A DNA stretch of 64,000 bases from Pseudomonas sp. CBZ-4. GTDB taxonomy: Bacteria; Pseudomonadota; Gammaproteobacteria; Pseudomonadales; Pseudomonadaceae. This document shows positions 44,546 through 52,725 of the stretch, one piece after another. A model generated the notes under the pieces. The model was not told where the DNA came from. It ran no database searches and saw only the letters and a list, made by a program, of their open reading frames with translations. The stretch is from contig NZ_ANNV01000154.1 of assembly GCF_000346755.1 (NCBI RefSeq), forward strand, positions 1-64,000, written 5' to 3'. The position numbers and the translations under genes were made by a program. Each line of letters opens with the position of its first letter. Positions within the stretch are counted from its first letter, which is position 1.

Positions 44546-45240
44546 CTACTCCTGTTTGACGCCAAGGCGAGTGATCGCGATGTCGTAGCGGCGCATGGCT
44601 TTGGCGGCGTCCCATTCCAGGATCTCCGCTTCATTGACCGAGTAAACCAGCGGCACCACATCGAGGATTACGTCAATGTCCCGTTGCGAAAGAAGGCCGC
44701 CGGTTGATTTAAAAAATCGTCAATGCGCTCCTGCAACCCCGTCCAGTCGGGCACGGTCAGGCCGGCGAGATCGGGGATCATCAGCCCGGTGCAATGGGCG
44801 GTAATGAATTCGGCGCGGTCCTTGGCGGTGGCGAGTTTTTTCATCACCTTGGTCGCGCGCAGGGCGGGCATTTCCAGGTCGAGTGCGGTATGGGTGCGAC
44901 CGGCGGCATCCACCGGCAGCAGCAGTTGGACCGGTTGTTCGTGGCTCGATGGCGCCGGCTCGCCGAGGAAGAACGACGCAGGACGGGTCGACATCTCATG
45001 CACGAATTGGGCGATGGTCACGTAGTCCGGGCGCTTGAGTTGGTCGAGCTCTTTTTCCGACAAGCCGGTGGCGAGTTTCGCCAGTTCGAAGAACTGATCG
45101 TCCTCATCATCACCGGCCCGGGCCAGCGCGTCTTTTTGCGCGGCGTAGTACAGCGGTTTGAGTTGAACCTGCTCGATCGTCGCGCCAGTGTCGGCGGTGA
45201 TCGGCGAGAGCAGGCGGTGCAGCGGTGGCATCCAGGCCAT
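44546..45240 (-). CDS. Tail assembly chaperone, -1 frameshifted long form
   Basis: The long product (231 residues) arises by a -1 ribosomal slip on T_TTT_TTA at 44710-44716: 177 codons of the zero frame, then 54 codons in the -1 frame ending at TAG (44546-44548). The new tail begins KSTGGLLSQRDID and ends DAAKAMRRYDIAITRLGVKQ, an ordinary protein-like sequence in an otherwise unexplained gap. Conserved frameshift pairs (lambda G/GT, P2 E/E') exist just upstream of the tape measure gene in most long-tailed phages. The slip itself is inferred. Confidence 0.8.
44668..45240 (-). CDS. Tail assembly chaperone, short form
   Basis: The zero-frame product, 190 residues (MAWMPPLHRLLSP...RNGTLT), in the gpE / lambda G position. 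It should hold the tape measure protein during tube assembly and is not in the finished particle. The stop TAA lies 42 bases after the slippery site. A REP cluster separates it from the upstream tube gene. Confidence 0.8.
   Translation of the reverse strand: MAWMPPLHRLLSPITADTGATIEQVQLKPLYYAAQKDALARAGDDEDDQFFELAKLATGLSEKELDQLKRPDYVTIAQFVHEMSTRPASFFLGEPAPSSHEQPVQLLLPVDAAGRTHTALDLEMPALRATKVMKKLATAKDRAEFITAHCTGLMIPDLAGLTVPDWTGLQERIDDFLNQPAAFFRNGTLT
44710..44716 (-). other. Programmed -1 frameshift site T_TTT_TTA
   Basis: On the minus strand the zero-frame codons read GAT TTT TTA AAT, giving the heptamer T_TTT_TTA in the correct phase (X_XXY_YYZ). The zero-frame codons at this point encode D-F-L; after slippage the frame reads K-S-T and stays open for 54 codons. 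Confidence 0.85.
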
Positions 45241-45286
45241 GGGGCAATTCCTTGGGTAACGTTGTAAAAAAGGGCGAGCGCCGGTC

Positions 45287-45380
45287 CCTGTGGGAGCTGG
45301 CTTGCCTGCGATGCAGGCGACTCGGTCATTCAGCTAGACCGAGGTGATGCTATCGCGGGCAAGCCCGGCTCCCACAGGGA
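45287..45380. repeat. Host REP/BIME inside the tailocin operon
   Basis: Arms TGGGAGCTGGCTTGCCTGCG and GGGCAAGCCCGGCTCCCACA face each other between the tube and chaperone genes. A GCGACTCGGTC/GACCGAGGTG stem lies between them. This is the chromosomal repeat family of the host, not a phage sequence. Confidence 0.88.
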
Positions 45381-45392
45381 ACTCGATCGGCC

Positions 45393-45899
45393 TTAAGGCA
45401 TCAGCACGGCGCGGCGTGCATCGCCGAGGATATCGACGCCGTTGAGCACGAACTTCTGGGTGCGTACGTCGATGTCGATCACCGGGATGCCGTTTTCCAG
45501 GCGGTTGTAGGTGCGGCAGGACAACTCCAGGGTGGTGGTGGCCTTGTCGCCCATTTTCAGCTTGGCTTCCGCCAGGGATTTGAGCTTGCCGCCGACCGTG
45601 TGGTAGGTGAAATAGGTCTTGCCGTCCTGGTCCTGGCCGGCTTCGCGCACGTTCAGCAGGATGTCGTCACCCAGGCGCACACCCAGGGCCAGCATGATTT
45701 CCGGGCCGGCGCCTTGCAGCATCAATGTGGCATTGAGCACCTTGCCGCTCTTGGCCATTTCCTCGGCGATAAAACGCCCGCCGGACATGGGCTCCATCTC
45801 GAACTCGATCGTCGGCGGGGTGAATTCCTCCACCGTCGCGGACAACGGCAGGCCTTGAAGGGTGGCCGCAATGGCCTGTCTGACTCGGTTGGTAAACAT
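45393..45899 (-). CDS. Tail tube protein
   Basis: Inner tube protein of the contractile tail (P2 gpFII-like), 168 residues with few charged surface runs and the family patterns RFIAEEMAKSGKVLNATLML and TTTLELSCRTYNRLENG. Its start overlaps the last base of the sheath stop, giving a coupled sheath-tube pair. Confidence 0.92.
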   Translation of the reverse strand: MFTNRVRQAIAATLQGLPLSATVEEFTPPTIEFEMEPMSGGRFIAEEMAKSGKVLNATLMLQGAGPEIMLALGVRLGDDILLNVREAGQDQDGKTYFTYHTVGGKLKSLAEAKLKMGDKATTTLELSCRTYNRLENGIPVIDIDVRTQKFVLNGVDILGDARRAVLMP

Positions 45900-47065
45900 T
45901 AGAGAACGTCCTCCAGGAACTGCTCGATGATTTCATCGCGGGCGTTGAGTTGATAAATCATGTGTTCGTTCGGCGCGTAGCGGCCGTAGTCGATGACGAT
46001 GAACCAGGTGCCGTTCTTGTACTTCTCGACACTGTTCAATTCCGGGTGCAGGTACACGCTGCCGCCGGGGATGGTTTCGTCGGCGACCAGGGTTTGCAGC
46101 CAGTCGTTGATGCGCTTGACCTCCTGGTCCATGAAGGACTTGGTGAGGTTCTTCGCCATGGCTTTCTGGCCGGCCTTGACCAGCTTGCGGCTGATGGCAT
46201 CTTCCAGGCCGACATAGCTGATGAACTTGCCGGTGATGGAACGGTTACCCAGCAGCGAGAAACCGCCGAGGATGGTGCGGGCGTAGTAGCTGACGCCGTA
46301 GCGGTTGAGCAGGTCGCCTTCGGTGGAGGTGTCGAGGATGTTGTACTCGACCACGCGGGAAACATCCTCAGCGAACGTCACCTGATTGCCCGGGCTTTCC
46401 CACTGCTTGACCTTGGCCAATGCGGCGATAGCCAGGGACGACGGCGCCAGGAACACATTCTTCTTCGCCGCCTTGGAGTACACCGACGGCATGTTGTGCA
46501 CCAGCAGGCAACGGTCGAAGCCAAGGTCGGCACCGCCCAGTTCGCCGCTGTAGGTCACTTGGCCGGCGACCGCCACGTCCTTGCCATCCAGCACCACACG
46601 GGCCTTGATGCGCTTGCCGAAGGCGGCGAACTCACCGGCCACCGCCTTGACGCCGGTGAAGCCCGGGGCGCCGATGATGGTCAGGTCTTCCGGCACGCTG
46701 GCCAGTGCCGCCAGGCCCAGCTTGCGCCCGGTGACCGGCTCGTCGCCGCCGATCACGTTATTCTGGGTATCGGCCGCCGTTGCGCCCTCCTCCACGATCA
46801 CCACGTAGACCGGCACCTTCACCACCTTGAGGATCTGGTACACCGCATGAAACAACGTGCCAGACTCGCTGCCGGTAGGATCCAGCAACGCCTGGGCGGT
46901 GAAACTGTTGATACGAAACGGCGAATTTTTCGGGATCGACGCGTGGGCCTTTGGCGCAGTGCCAACCAGGCCGATCACGTTATCGCCCAGGCCACCCATG
47001 GCCTCGGGGGATTCGGTCGCGTTGACGGTGATGCCGTTGTGCTCGAAGTTCAAAACCTCAGCCAT
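45899..47065 (-). CDS. Contractile tail sheath protein
   Basis: Sheath protein of 388 residues (P2 gpFI-like) that contracts to drive the tube through the target envelope. The C-terminal region SVYLHPELNSVEKYKNGTWF and the adjacent RYAPNEHMIYQLNARDEIIEQ are family hallmarks. Its presence makes this an R-type (contractile) and not F-type tailocin. It follows a 63-residue small gene on the same strand. Confidence 0.95.
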   Translation of the reverse strand: MAEVLNFEHNGITVNATESPEAMGGLGDNVIGLVGTAPKAHASIPKNSPFRINSFTAQALLDPTGSESGTLFHAVYQILKVVKVPVYVVIVEEGATAADTQNNVIGGDEPVTGRKLGLAALASVPEDLTIIGAPGFTGVKAVAGEFAAFGKRIKARVVLDGKDVAVAGQVTYSGELGGADLGFDRCLLVHNMPSVYSKAAKKNVFLAPSSLAIAALAKVKQWESPGNQVTFAEDVSRVVEYNILDTSTEGDLLNRYGVSYYARTILGGFSLLGNRSITGKFISYVGLEDAISRKLVKAGQKAMAKNLTKSFMDQEVKRINDWLQTLVADETIPGGSVYLHPELNSVEKYKNGTWFIVIDYGRYAPNEHMIYQLNARDEIIEQFLEDVL

Positions 47066-47067
47066 GA

Positions 47068-47259
47068 TTAGTCAGCCTTCTCGGTGGTGGCCTTTGGGGC
47101 CGGGGTGGCGTTGAGGACGCTGGTCAGTTCCAGACGGCCAGCGGTGCGCAAGGCGGTTGCTTCGACGTCCAGCAGGTCGAGTTCCTCGCCGACGACAGAC
47201 CAGTGGCCGGCGTGGGTGGGGAATGGGATGAGGACGGTGTAGGTTTGGCGGGTGGGCAT
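47068..47259 (-). CDS. Small tailocin protein, function unknown
   Basis: A 63-residue product (MPTRQTYTVLIPFPTHAGHW) with no recognised domain, ending 2 bp before the sheath start. GGAG lies 5 bases before the ATG at 47259. It is the first gene after two consecutive terminator-like hairpins, and so may begin a separately transcribed sheath-tube unit. Confidence 0.65.
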   Translation of the reverse strand: MPTRQTYTVLIPFPTHAGHWSVVGEELDLLDVEATALRTAGRLELTSVLNATPAPKATTEKAD

Positions 47260-47274
47260 ATGCACTCCATGCAC

Positions 47275-47295
47275 AAAAAAGCCGCTCGAGGCGGC
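47275..47295 (-). terminator. Terminator-like hairpin A before the sheath unit
   Basis: On the minus strand GCCGC, CTCGA, GCGGC is followed by six Ts. It lies 16 bp before the start of the 63-residue gene. Confidence 0.7.
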
Positions 47296-47315
47296 GGGGT
47301 TCTGGATCAGGAAAG

Positions 47316-47342
47316 AAAACGCCCCGTCAGTGCGGGGCGTTT
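47316..47342 (-). terminator. Terminator-like hairpin B after the fibre assembly gene
   Basis: ACGCCCCG and CGGGGCGT form an 8 bp stem with a 6-base loop, followed on the minus strand by TTTTC. It overlaps the stop of the fibre assembly gene. Confidence 0.75.
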
Positions 47343-47733
47343 ATTCGGTTTGGCTGGCGAGCCACGACGGTGCAACAGGCCGATGTTCACTGTTCGGAAA
47401 GTCGGGCGACTGAGGCCAGTCACGCAACGCCTGCATATAAACCAGCAGCTCTTTGAACTGCCCCTCGGAGAGCGTTGGAGCAACTTCAATTTCAAGCTGA
47501 TCGCGATGGCGTTCCCGCAGCCACTTCACTGACGACAATTCATAACCGCGCCAGGCTCGTTCCCGAGCGACAACATCTTCAGGGGTTGGAGAAACACCAG
47601 GATCCGAAATTGCGAAACCCCGTTCGCCAAGATCCGCATACTCCTTCTCCGACATTTCAATCACATCGGCCGGCATGTTTTTGCCATGCAGCGACAACGA
47701 GTAAAGCCCGTGGGTGGACGGTGAATAAAACAT
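47341..47733 (-). CDS. Tail fibre assembly chaperone
   Basis: A 130-residue protein of the tail fibre assembly family, needed to fold or mount the fibre. It has the family segment PEDVVARERAWRGYELSSVKWLRERHRDQ and lies directly after the fibre gene. Such chaperones usually travel with the fibre tip they fold. Confidence 0.85.
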   Translation of the reverse strand: MFYSPSTHGLYSLSLHGKNMPADVIEMSEKEYADLGERGFAISDPGVSPTPEDVVARERAWRGYELSSVKWLRERHRDQLEIEVAPTLSEGQFKELLVYMQALRDWPQSPDFPNSEHRPVAPSWLASQTE

Positions 47734-47742
47734 GAAACCTCC

Positions 47743-49185
47743 TCAATAACCGATTGCAATGACCAGCGGAAAGACAAGCCCTTGGTTCGCGGTACCGAAC
47801 CACTGAGGAAATAGTTTGACGGTCTCTTTGTTCCAGCTACTTACCTGGAACATCTGGTCAGAAAATACCGTGTCATTACCCATGGTCGAGACAGAAGAGA
47901 TCAGACATGCATTGGGAAATGCGAGAGGAAAACTGACCGCGGGATATGCGACTGATTCAAGACCGCTGACGGGCCCTTTAAACCACTGGATAACCAACCC
48001 GCCCAGCCAAGAAGGAAATGCGATATGCCCAGGCATGCCGAGTGAAATGGAAAACCCGGCGCGCAGTTTTTTGGGGGTTACAACGACTGCATCGTCCACC
48101 CCGGCATTCACTTGTGCCTGAGTTGCAACTTTCACAGTGCCTTGATTGATTTCCGTCGCCTGAACCGCCAAAGGCGCCAACGCCGAAACATTAATAGTTC
48201 CCTGATTGATCGGCGCGCTCCAGGCCTTGATACACCACATCACCGCCAGGTTGCGCGGACGGGTTTCATTACCGCCGGTGTACCCGACGTCCTGAAGGAA
48301 ATCAAAAACGGAACCGCCGAGAGCCTTAACGCCAGCGACGCCAACCGCAGAACTGATGCCAGTTTGATTGGGCGGCGTATGGGTGTGGTTCTTGAACGCA
48401 TCCGCCTGGAAACTGGCAATTGCACGCCCAGCATCCACGCCCCGCCCATGATCCCAACCCCGAAAAAACTCCCCTCGCGACTCCGGCAACCGGGTGAACC
48501 CAGCTGCATCACCCGCAACGTTGAATTTCTTCGCCAGATACGCAGCCAAGTCTGGATAAACAGAATCCTTGAACAGGCTGTTATCCACCTCCAGATACCC
48601 CGACGGCACGATTCCAAGCGGAAACGGTACCATCGCCCCGACCGGCAACGCTGAAGCCTTAGCGATCAACGCCTCAATCTCCGCCTTGGTATACGACCCC
48701 TTCGCCAACTGCTGCGCCAGGTAATCGACCACCCACGCCCGAGTCGCCTTCACCACCGTGTCATCAATCAACAACGTCACATTGGCGGCATTGGTCGTCT
48801 CGAAAATCGAGCGAATGTAAAACTCTTTGCCCGCCCCCGACGTCGTCAACACCGGTTTATACGACTCCGGGTATTTGACGATGGCATACAAGATCCCGCT
48901 GTCCGTCCACAGCCCGGCTTCCCGCACATACCAGCCGCCGACATTTGACGGGATGGTGACCTCAGCCATCAGCCAGTTGGCGTTTTTTTCATCTTGAAAC
49001 AGCGCGTTCAACGGCCCGCGCCAGACTTCGCGTTTCAGCGCTTTTGCGCTGGCATCAGGGTTATAGACAGCGCCGTTGCCGTCGCCGACGGAGATCTGCG
49101 CCAGTTTGATCGGCACGCCAGCAGCCTTGCAGGCGGTTTCGTAGGCGATCCCCGCGTTGGTGAGCAGGGTGTAATAGTCAGCCAT
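47743..49185 (-). CDS. Tail fibre, receptor-binding protein
   Basis: Determines which cells the tailocin kills. The 480-residue protein has an N-terminal baseplate-binding domain of the tail-collar fibre family (about 1-160: YYTLLTNAGIAYETACKAAGVP, REVWRGPLNALFQDE), a tail-collar domain near 190-280 (PSGYLEVDN, ESRGEFFRGWDHGRG), two short INQGT repeats, and a C-terminal gp53-like tip (PGHIAFPSWLGGLVIQWFKG...). The distal coding part (about 47745-48250) looks richer in A/T than the flanking genes by eye, as expected for a swapped tip. Confidence 0.88.
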   Translation of the reverse strand: MADYYTLLTNAGIAYETACKAAGVPIKLAQISVGDGNGAVYNPDASAKALKREVWRGPLNALFQDEKNANWLMAEVTIPSNVGGWYVREAGLWTDSGILYAIVKYPESYKPVLTTSGAGKEFYIRSIFETTNAANVTLLIDDTVVKATRAWVVDYLAQQLAKGSYTKAEIEALIAKASALPVGAMVPFPLGIVPSGYLEVDNSLFKDSVYPDLAAYLAKKFNVAGDAAGFTRLPESRGEFFRGWDHGRGVDAGRAIASFQADAFKNHTHTPPNQTGISSAVGVAGVKALGGSVFDFLQDVGYTGGNETRPRNLAVMWCIKAWSAPINQGTINVSALAPLAVQATEINQGTVKVATQAQVNAGVDDAVVVTPKKLRAGFSISLGMPGHIAFPSWLGGLVIQWFKGPVSGLESVAYPAVSFPLAFPNACLISSVSTMGNDTVFSDQMFQVSSWNKETVKLFPQWFGTANQGLVFPLVIAIGY

Positions 49186-49815
49186 TTAGTGCTCCTGTGG
49201 ATAAAGGGTGGTGGTTTCGACGGTGTAGAGCCCGGCCGCCAGACAGGCGCGGCCCGTGGCCTCAACGCCGGCCAGCACGTTTGGATAGATCGTGGTGAGT
49301 TCGCCGCACAGCGTGGCACCGCCGATGCTGTGGCGACCCGAAGCGCTCAAACCGATAGAGACCGAGAAGATGTCGCGCTCACTTTTGGCATCGGCCAAGC
49401 GTCGATCGAGTCGCAGGTCAGTGGCTTCGCTGTAGGGCAATTCGGTCCAGACTCGGACGGCAAAGCTGTAGGGCACACCTCGCGGTTTCTGCTCGTACCA
49501 GGCACGCACTTCGGGGCGTAGTCGCAGGCCTTTGACGGCGTTTTCCAGGGCTTGGCGAGTGCCGGCCTGGCGAGCGGTGGGCCAGGCGAGTTTGACGGTC
49601 AGGCGCTTTTCCGCCTCGGGGGCGGTGGTGCTCCATTCGTTCACCGCACGGTCCGCTGCCAAGTAGGGCAAAAACGCCGCCGGTGTACGATCCGGGTCCA
49701 TCAGTTGGGGAAACGGCGGCGTGACCCGTTCCAGCAAGTAGCCGAAGCCCAGGTCCAAGGCCTTTTCCAGTGGTGAACTGTTGGCGGGCAACAGGCTCGT
49801 CTTGGGCTCACTCAT
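49186..49815 (-). CDS. Tail protein I, P2 gpI-like
   Basis: Baseplate wedge protein of 209 residues. It starts LLPANSSPLEKALDLGFGYLLERV and contains PDRTPAAFLPYLAADRAVNEWS, the gpI hallmark. It overlaps gpJ by 4 bases and directly abuts the fibre gene, as in P2-like modules. Confidence 0.9.
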   Translation of the reverse strand: MSEPKTSLLPANSSPLEKALDLGFGYLLERVTPPFPQLMDPDRTPAAFLPYLAADRAVNEWSTTAPEAEKRLTVKLAWPTARQAGTRQALENAVKGLRLRPEVRAWYEQKPRGVPYSFAVRVWTELPYSEATDLRLDRRLADAKSERDIFSVSIGLSASGRHSIGGATLCGELTTIYPNVLAGVEATGRACLAAGLYTVETTTLYPQEH

Positions 49816-50807
49816 AGCGTGCGCACCTCCACCTCGACACCCGTGCAGTACGGGGCCTGGAACGCCGAACTGATGATCGGCGCCAGCGGTTCAAGGATCT
49901 GCAGTTGCGCAGCGCCGGCGCTGTGGATGGCGTAGTCGATCCAGCTAGGATCGACCCGACCTTCCAGGCGATGACAGGAATCGGCGTAGGTTTGCAGCAG
50001 CTGTTGCGCGGCAACCTGGGTCAACCCCGAATCGGGGCCCGCGTTGATCTTGGCGACCACACGGATCTTGTAGCGTTGGATCTGCGCGCCCTGGACCGTA
50101 ACCAGATCGGTTTCCGGCCGTACATCGGGCCGTGCGAAATGTCGCCGCACGCCGTCAAGCAAATCGGCGGAGGCGCTGCCATCGCCGTCCCGGGAGAGCA
50201 CGGTGACCATCACCTCGCCAGGCGCGGTACGCCGACCGTTGCCATCCTTGATCCGCGCGGCATAGCCGTCTGGCTTGAAGGTGTAGCTGACCGTCACCAC
50301 GCCCGGCGCGGCGCTTTGTACCTTGACCGCTGGCCGTTCGCCCAACGTAAACACTTCGCGGCGATATTGCATGCGCGAGCCCGCCGCTGGGGCGTGGGGA
50401 GCCAGGTAATAGCGCAGGCGAGCGTCATCGTCGCTTTCCAGCGTCGGCGGCACAGGCGGGAAAGCCGCCGGGTCACCGGGGTCGAGCACCTGGCGCTCCA
50501 GGCCCATGTCCGCGAGGCGCGCATCCAGGTTGCTGCCGGTGGCCCACCACGCCAGCATCTGCTTGATGCGCGCATTGTATTGGCGTTCGTGGGTTTGCAG
50601 GCGTACGCAAAACGCTTCCAGGGCCAGGGTCAGCAGCTCGCTTTCATTGTCGAGGCTGAGTTGGAGCTTGGCCGCGCTCTGCGGCGCGCGGGTGGCCACA
50701 TAGTCGACGACGAACGCCTTGAATTCAGCCAGCAACGGCTCGAACGCATCGACCGCGATAATCGCCGGTTCCGCCAGTTGGTTCTGGCCAGGGATCAGCA
50801 TGCTCAT
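49812..50807 (-). CDS. Baseplate protein J
   Basis: Baseplate wedge protein of the gpJ family (331 residues), typical in AKLQLSLDNESELLTLALEAF and AAGSRMQYRREVFTLGERPA. It connects the inner baseplate to the sheath. The ATG overlaps the end of gpW by ATGA. Confidence 0.92.
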   Translation of the reverse strand: MSMLIPGQNQLAEPAIIAVDAFEPLLAEFKAFVVDYVATRAPQSAAKLQLSLDNESELLTLALEAFCVRLQTHERQYNARIKQMLAWWATGSNLDARLADMGLERQVLDPGDPAAFPPVPPTLESDDDARLRYYLAPHAPAAGSRMQYRREVFTLGERPAVKVQSAAPGVVTVSYTFKPDGYAARIKDGNGRRTAPGEVMVTVLSRDGDGSASADLLDGVRRHFARPDVRPETDLVTVQGAQIQRYKIRVVAKINAGPDSGLTQVAAQQLLQTYADSCHRLEGRVDPSWIDYAIHSAGAAQLQILEPLAPIISSAFQAPYCTGVEVEVRTL

Positions 50808-51136
50808 GTGACGACCTCGAAGGATTGTTGGCGGTTTTTCCAGGTGCCGGCAAAACGCAGTAACAAGCCGGCGCCCTGGCGGGTCGCGACGATGACCTGG
50901 GGTTGAAAGTCGGTGATGCCGTTCTGCGCGTTGTAGAACGCGTCGGCGGCGTGGCTCTGGGCGAGGATCAACAGGTCGTCGCCGAGGTTCTGGCCGAGCA
51001 ATTGCGGGATCTTCGAGCCGTACAACGGGCGCTTCTGGCGAGTGCCCACGGGGGTGGTCAGCGCTCGGGTGGCACGCTGGACGAATTGCAGCCAGTCGTC
51101 GACCGCTGCCCCGCTGTTCCTATCGATTCCGATCAT
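50804..51136 (-). CDS. Baseplate wedge protein, gpW/gp25-like
   Basis: A 110-residue T4 gp25 / P2 gpW family protein (TPVGTRQKRPLYGSKIPQLL), the conserved baseplate component that starts sheath polymerisation. It lies between gpV and gpJ with short or overlapping junctions. Confidence 0.92.
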   Translation of the reverse strand: MIGIDRNSGAAVDDWLQFVQRATRALTTPVGTRQKRPLYGSKIPQLLGQNLGDDLLILAQSHAADAFYNAQNGITDFQPQVIVATRQGAGLLLRFAGTWKNRQQSFEVVT

Positions 51137-51145
51137 GGAAAATCC

Positions 51146-51757
51146 TTATGCGCTGCTGATCACGCGGCCGTGGTGGTCCACCACCGGGCCGCTCAAATGC
51201 ACGCCGGCGGCATCCAGCAGCAAGCCGCTGGCGCCGAGTTGCAGGGTGATGCTGTCTTGGGTCAGCGTCAGCGTGGCGGCGCCGACAGTCACGTTCAGCT
51301 GTTCACGGGAACCGCTGACGGTGGTCGGCCCGTTGCTCCAATTGAACGTATGGCTGGCATCGTCATAGTCGCTTTGGGTGCCGTCCTGATACCGACGCCG
51401 GGTCAGCGAGGCCACGCCGGACACCGGCGGAAACAGGCTACTGTTGAGGCCGAACAAGGCCACGGATTGTGCTCCGCCTTCGCCACCGCCGTAGTTGAGC
51501 AACAGGCACTGCTCACCCACCGAGGGAATGCGGGTTTCAGTCTGCGAACCGGCGCTGGGGTTGAAAAAACGGATGGCCGGGCTGAACAAATCGCCATGAC
51601 TGACCTTGCAGGTGTTGCTGGCGGCGTCGACCTCCTGGCACACGCCAATCCGGCAGAAGCTTTCCGCACGTCGGTAGAGGTCTTCGAGCTGGGCTTCCAT
51701 GTCCACCAGGCGCTCGACAATCGGCCCGAGTTGCATGCGCAGCAATGCGTCGAACAT
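51146..51757 (-). CDS. Baseplate spike protein gpV
   Basis: Central spike at the tip of the tail, 203 residues. It has an OB-like N-terminal domain (GVCQEVDAASNTCKVSHGD...IPSVGEQCLLLNYGGGE) and a repetitive beta-helical C-terminus (TLTLTQDSITLQLGASGLLL) ending in a short VHLSGPVVDHHG tip. The HH pair may hold an iron at the needle tip, as in related spikes; that is an inference. Confidence 0.9.
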   Translation of the reverse strand: MFDALLRMQLGPIVERLVDMEAQLEDLYRRAESFCRIGVCQEVDAASNTCKVSHGDLFSPAIRFFNPSAGSQTETRIPSVGEQCLLLNYGGGEGGAQSVALFGLNSSLFPPVSGVASLTRRRYQDGTQSDYDDASHTFNWSNGPTTVSGSREQLNVTVGAATLTLTQDSITLQLGASGLLLDAAGVHLSGPVVDHHGRVISSA

Positions 51758-51760
51758 GGA

Positions 51761-52276
51761 CTACTCCTGAAGTGGACGATATTGATCCGGGTCGTTGATG
51801 TCGGAGACTTCCCAGGTGCGGGCAAATAACGGTTTGCCGGTGGGATCTTCGAGGAGGCGCGGGCCGAGGTAGAGGGTTTGGCTGAAGGACACGGTCCAGG
51901 TGTCGTAGTCCGTTTCCGTGCCGGTTGGCACGGAAGGGGCCGCGACGATAGCGACCGGTAAATCGCACTGATCCGGCGGCAGGCCCCAGCGGTTGTCGAG
52001 GGCCAGGTCCATCAGCTGGCTGGCCAGGTCGCAGGCATCAAACGCTGCGGCCCCGCTGGCGACAGTGACCTTGAGTGAAACCGCCAGCACATGCGCCTTG
52101 CGCCCCTCAAGGGAGCGCACGCCAGGGCCATTGCGCTCCATGCTGATCAGCACGCCGGTCATGTCGCCGGCGGCGCTGAAGTCCTGGTGATTACCTACAC
52201 GCAATTGTGGGAAAGCGCTCTTCAGCGCGTCCTCAATCGCCATGGGCAGTTGGGAGGTTTTTTCGATAGAGGTCAT
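51761..52276 (-). CDS. Tail terminator / completion-like protein
   Basis: A 171-residue protein (AIEDALKSAFPQLRVGNHQD...TWTVSFSQTLYLG) that precedes gpV. The position and predicted alpha/beta layout fit a tail terminator or completion protein capping the head-proximal end, which a headless tail still needs. No named family is recognised with certainty. Confidence 0.6.
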   Translation of the reverse strand: MTSIEKTSQLPMAIEDALKSAFPQLRVGNHQDFSAAGDMTGVLISMERNGPGVRSLEGRKAHVLAVSLKVTVASGAAAFDACDLASQLMDLALDNRWGLPPDQCDLPVAIVAAPSVPTGTETDYDTWTVSFSQTLYLGPRLLEDPTGKPLFARTWEVSDINDPDQYRPLQE

Positions 52277-52297
52277 CTTGTTGCGTCCTTGCAGCGG

Positions 52298-52627
52298 TTA
52301 CTGCTGATCCGGGCGGTTGACGCCGATACGCTTGGCCGCCCAACGTTCATAAAGGCCGATGGCCACGTCTGCGCCGGCCATCGCGGTCAGGCACCCCAGT
52401 GCGGCGGCGGTCCAGACCGACAGGCCGGCGGCGTACAACAGCATCACGGCCGAGACCCCGCAGACCATGCACGCCCCAGACCGCAAGGCCAGGCGGCGTA
52501 CCAGCGACCAGCCCCGGGCGCCCTCCTTGTCGGCGCGCCACATTTCACCGCTGACCCCGCCGATCAGGGCCAGTACGATCACCAGCCAGATCGGCATTTC
52601 CGCTAACGCTTGCTGCTCGTTTGTCAT
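52298..52627 (-). CDS. Holin
   Basis: A 109-residue membrane protein with an N-terminal segment (IWLVIVLALIGGVSGEMW), a second (ACMVCGVSAVMLLYAAGL) and a third (AAALGCLTAMAGADVAIGLY), ending in a charged tail: the usual three-segment holin pattern. GGAGGCGTGAC precedes the ATG. It heads the structural cluster and should let the GH19 endolysin out. Confidence 0.82.
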   Translation of the reverse strand: MTNEQQALAEMPIWLVIVLALIGGVSGEMWRADKEGARGWSLVRRLALRSGACMVCGVSAVMLLYAAGLSVWTAAALGCLTAMAGADVAIGLYERWAAKRIGVNRPDQQ

Positions 52628-52700
52628 GTCACGCCTCCTGGCTGAGCAATGCCGGCACAGTGCCGGGGTTTGGATACTTCCGTGTGTCGGTTGGCATTCC

Positions 52701-52725
52701 AAAAAGCCCGGCTGCCCAGGCTTTT
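52701..52725 (-). terminator. Terminator upstream of the holin gene
   Basis: On the minus strand AAAAGCCTGG and CCGGGCTTTT form a 10 bp stem (one G-U pair) with a GCAG loop and a T-tract of five. It lies 74 bases before the holin start, so it would either end an upstream small RNA or attenuate the tailocin transcript. Confidence 0.75.
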
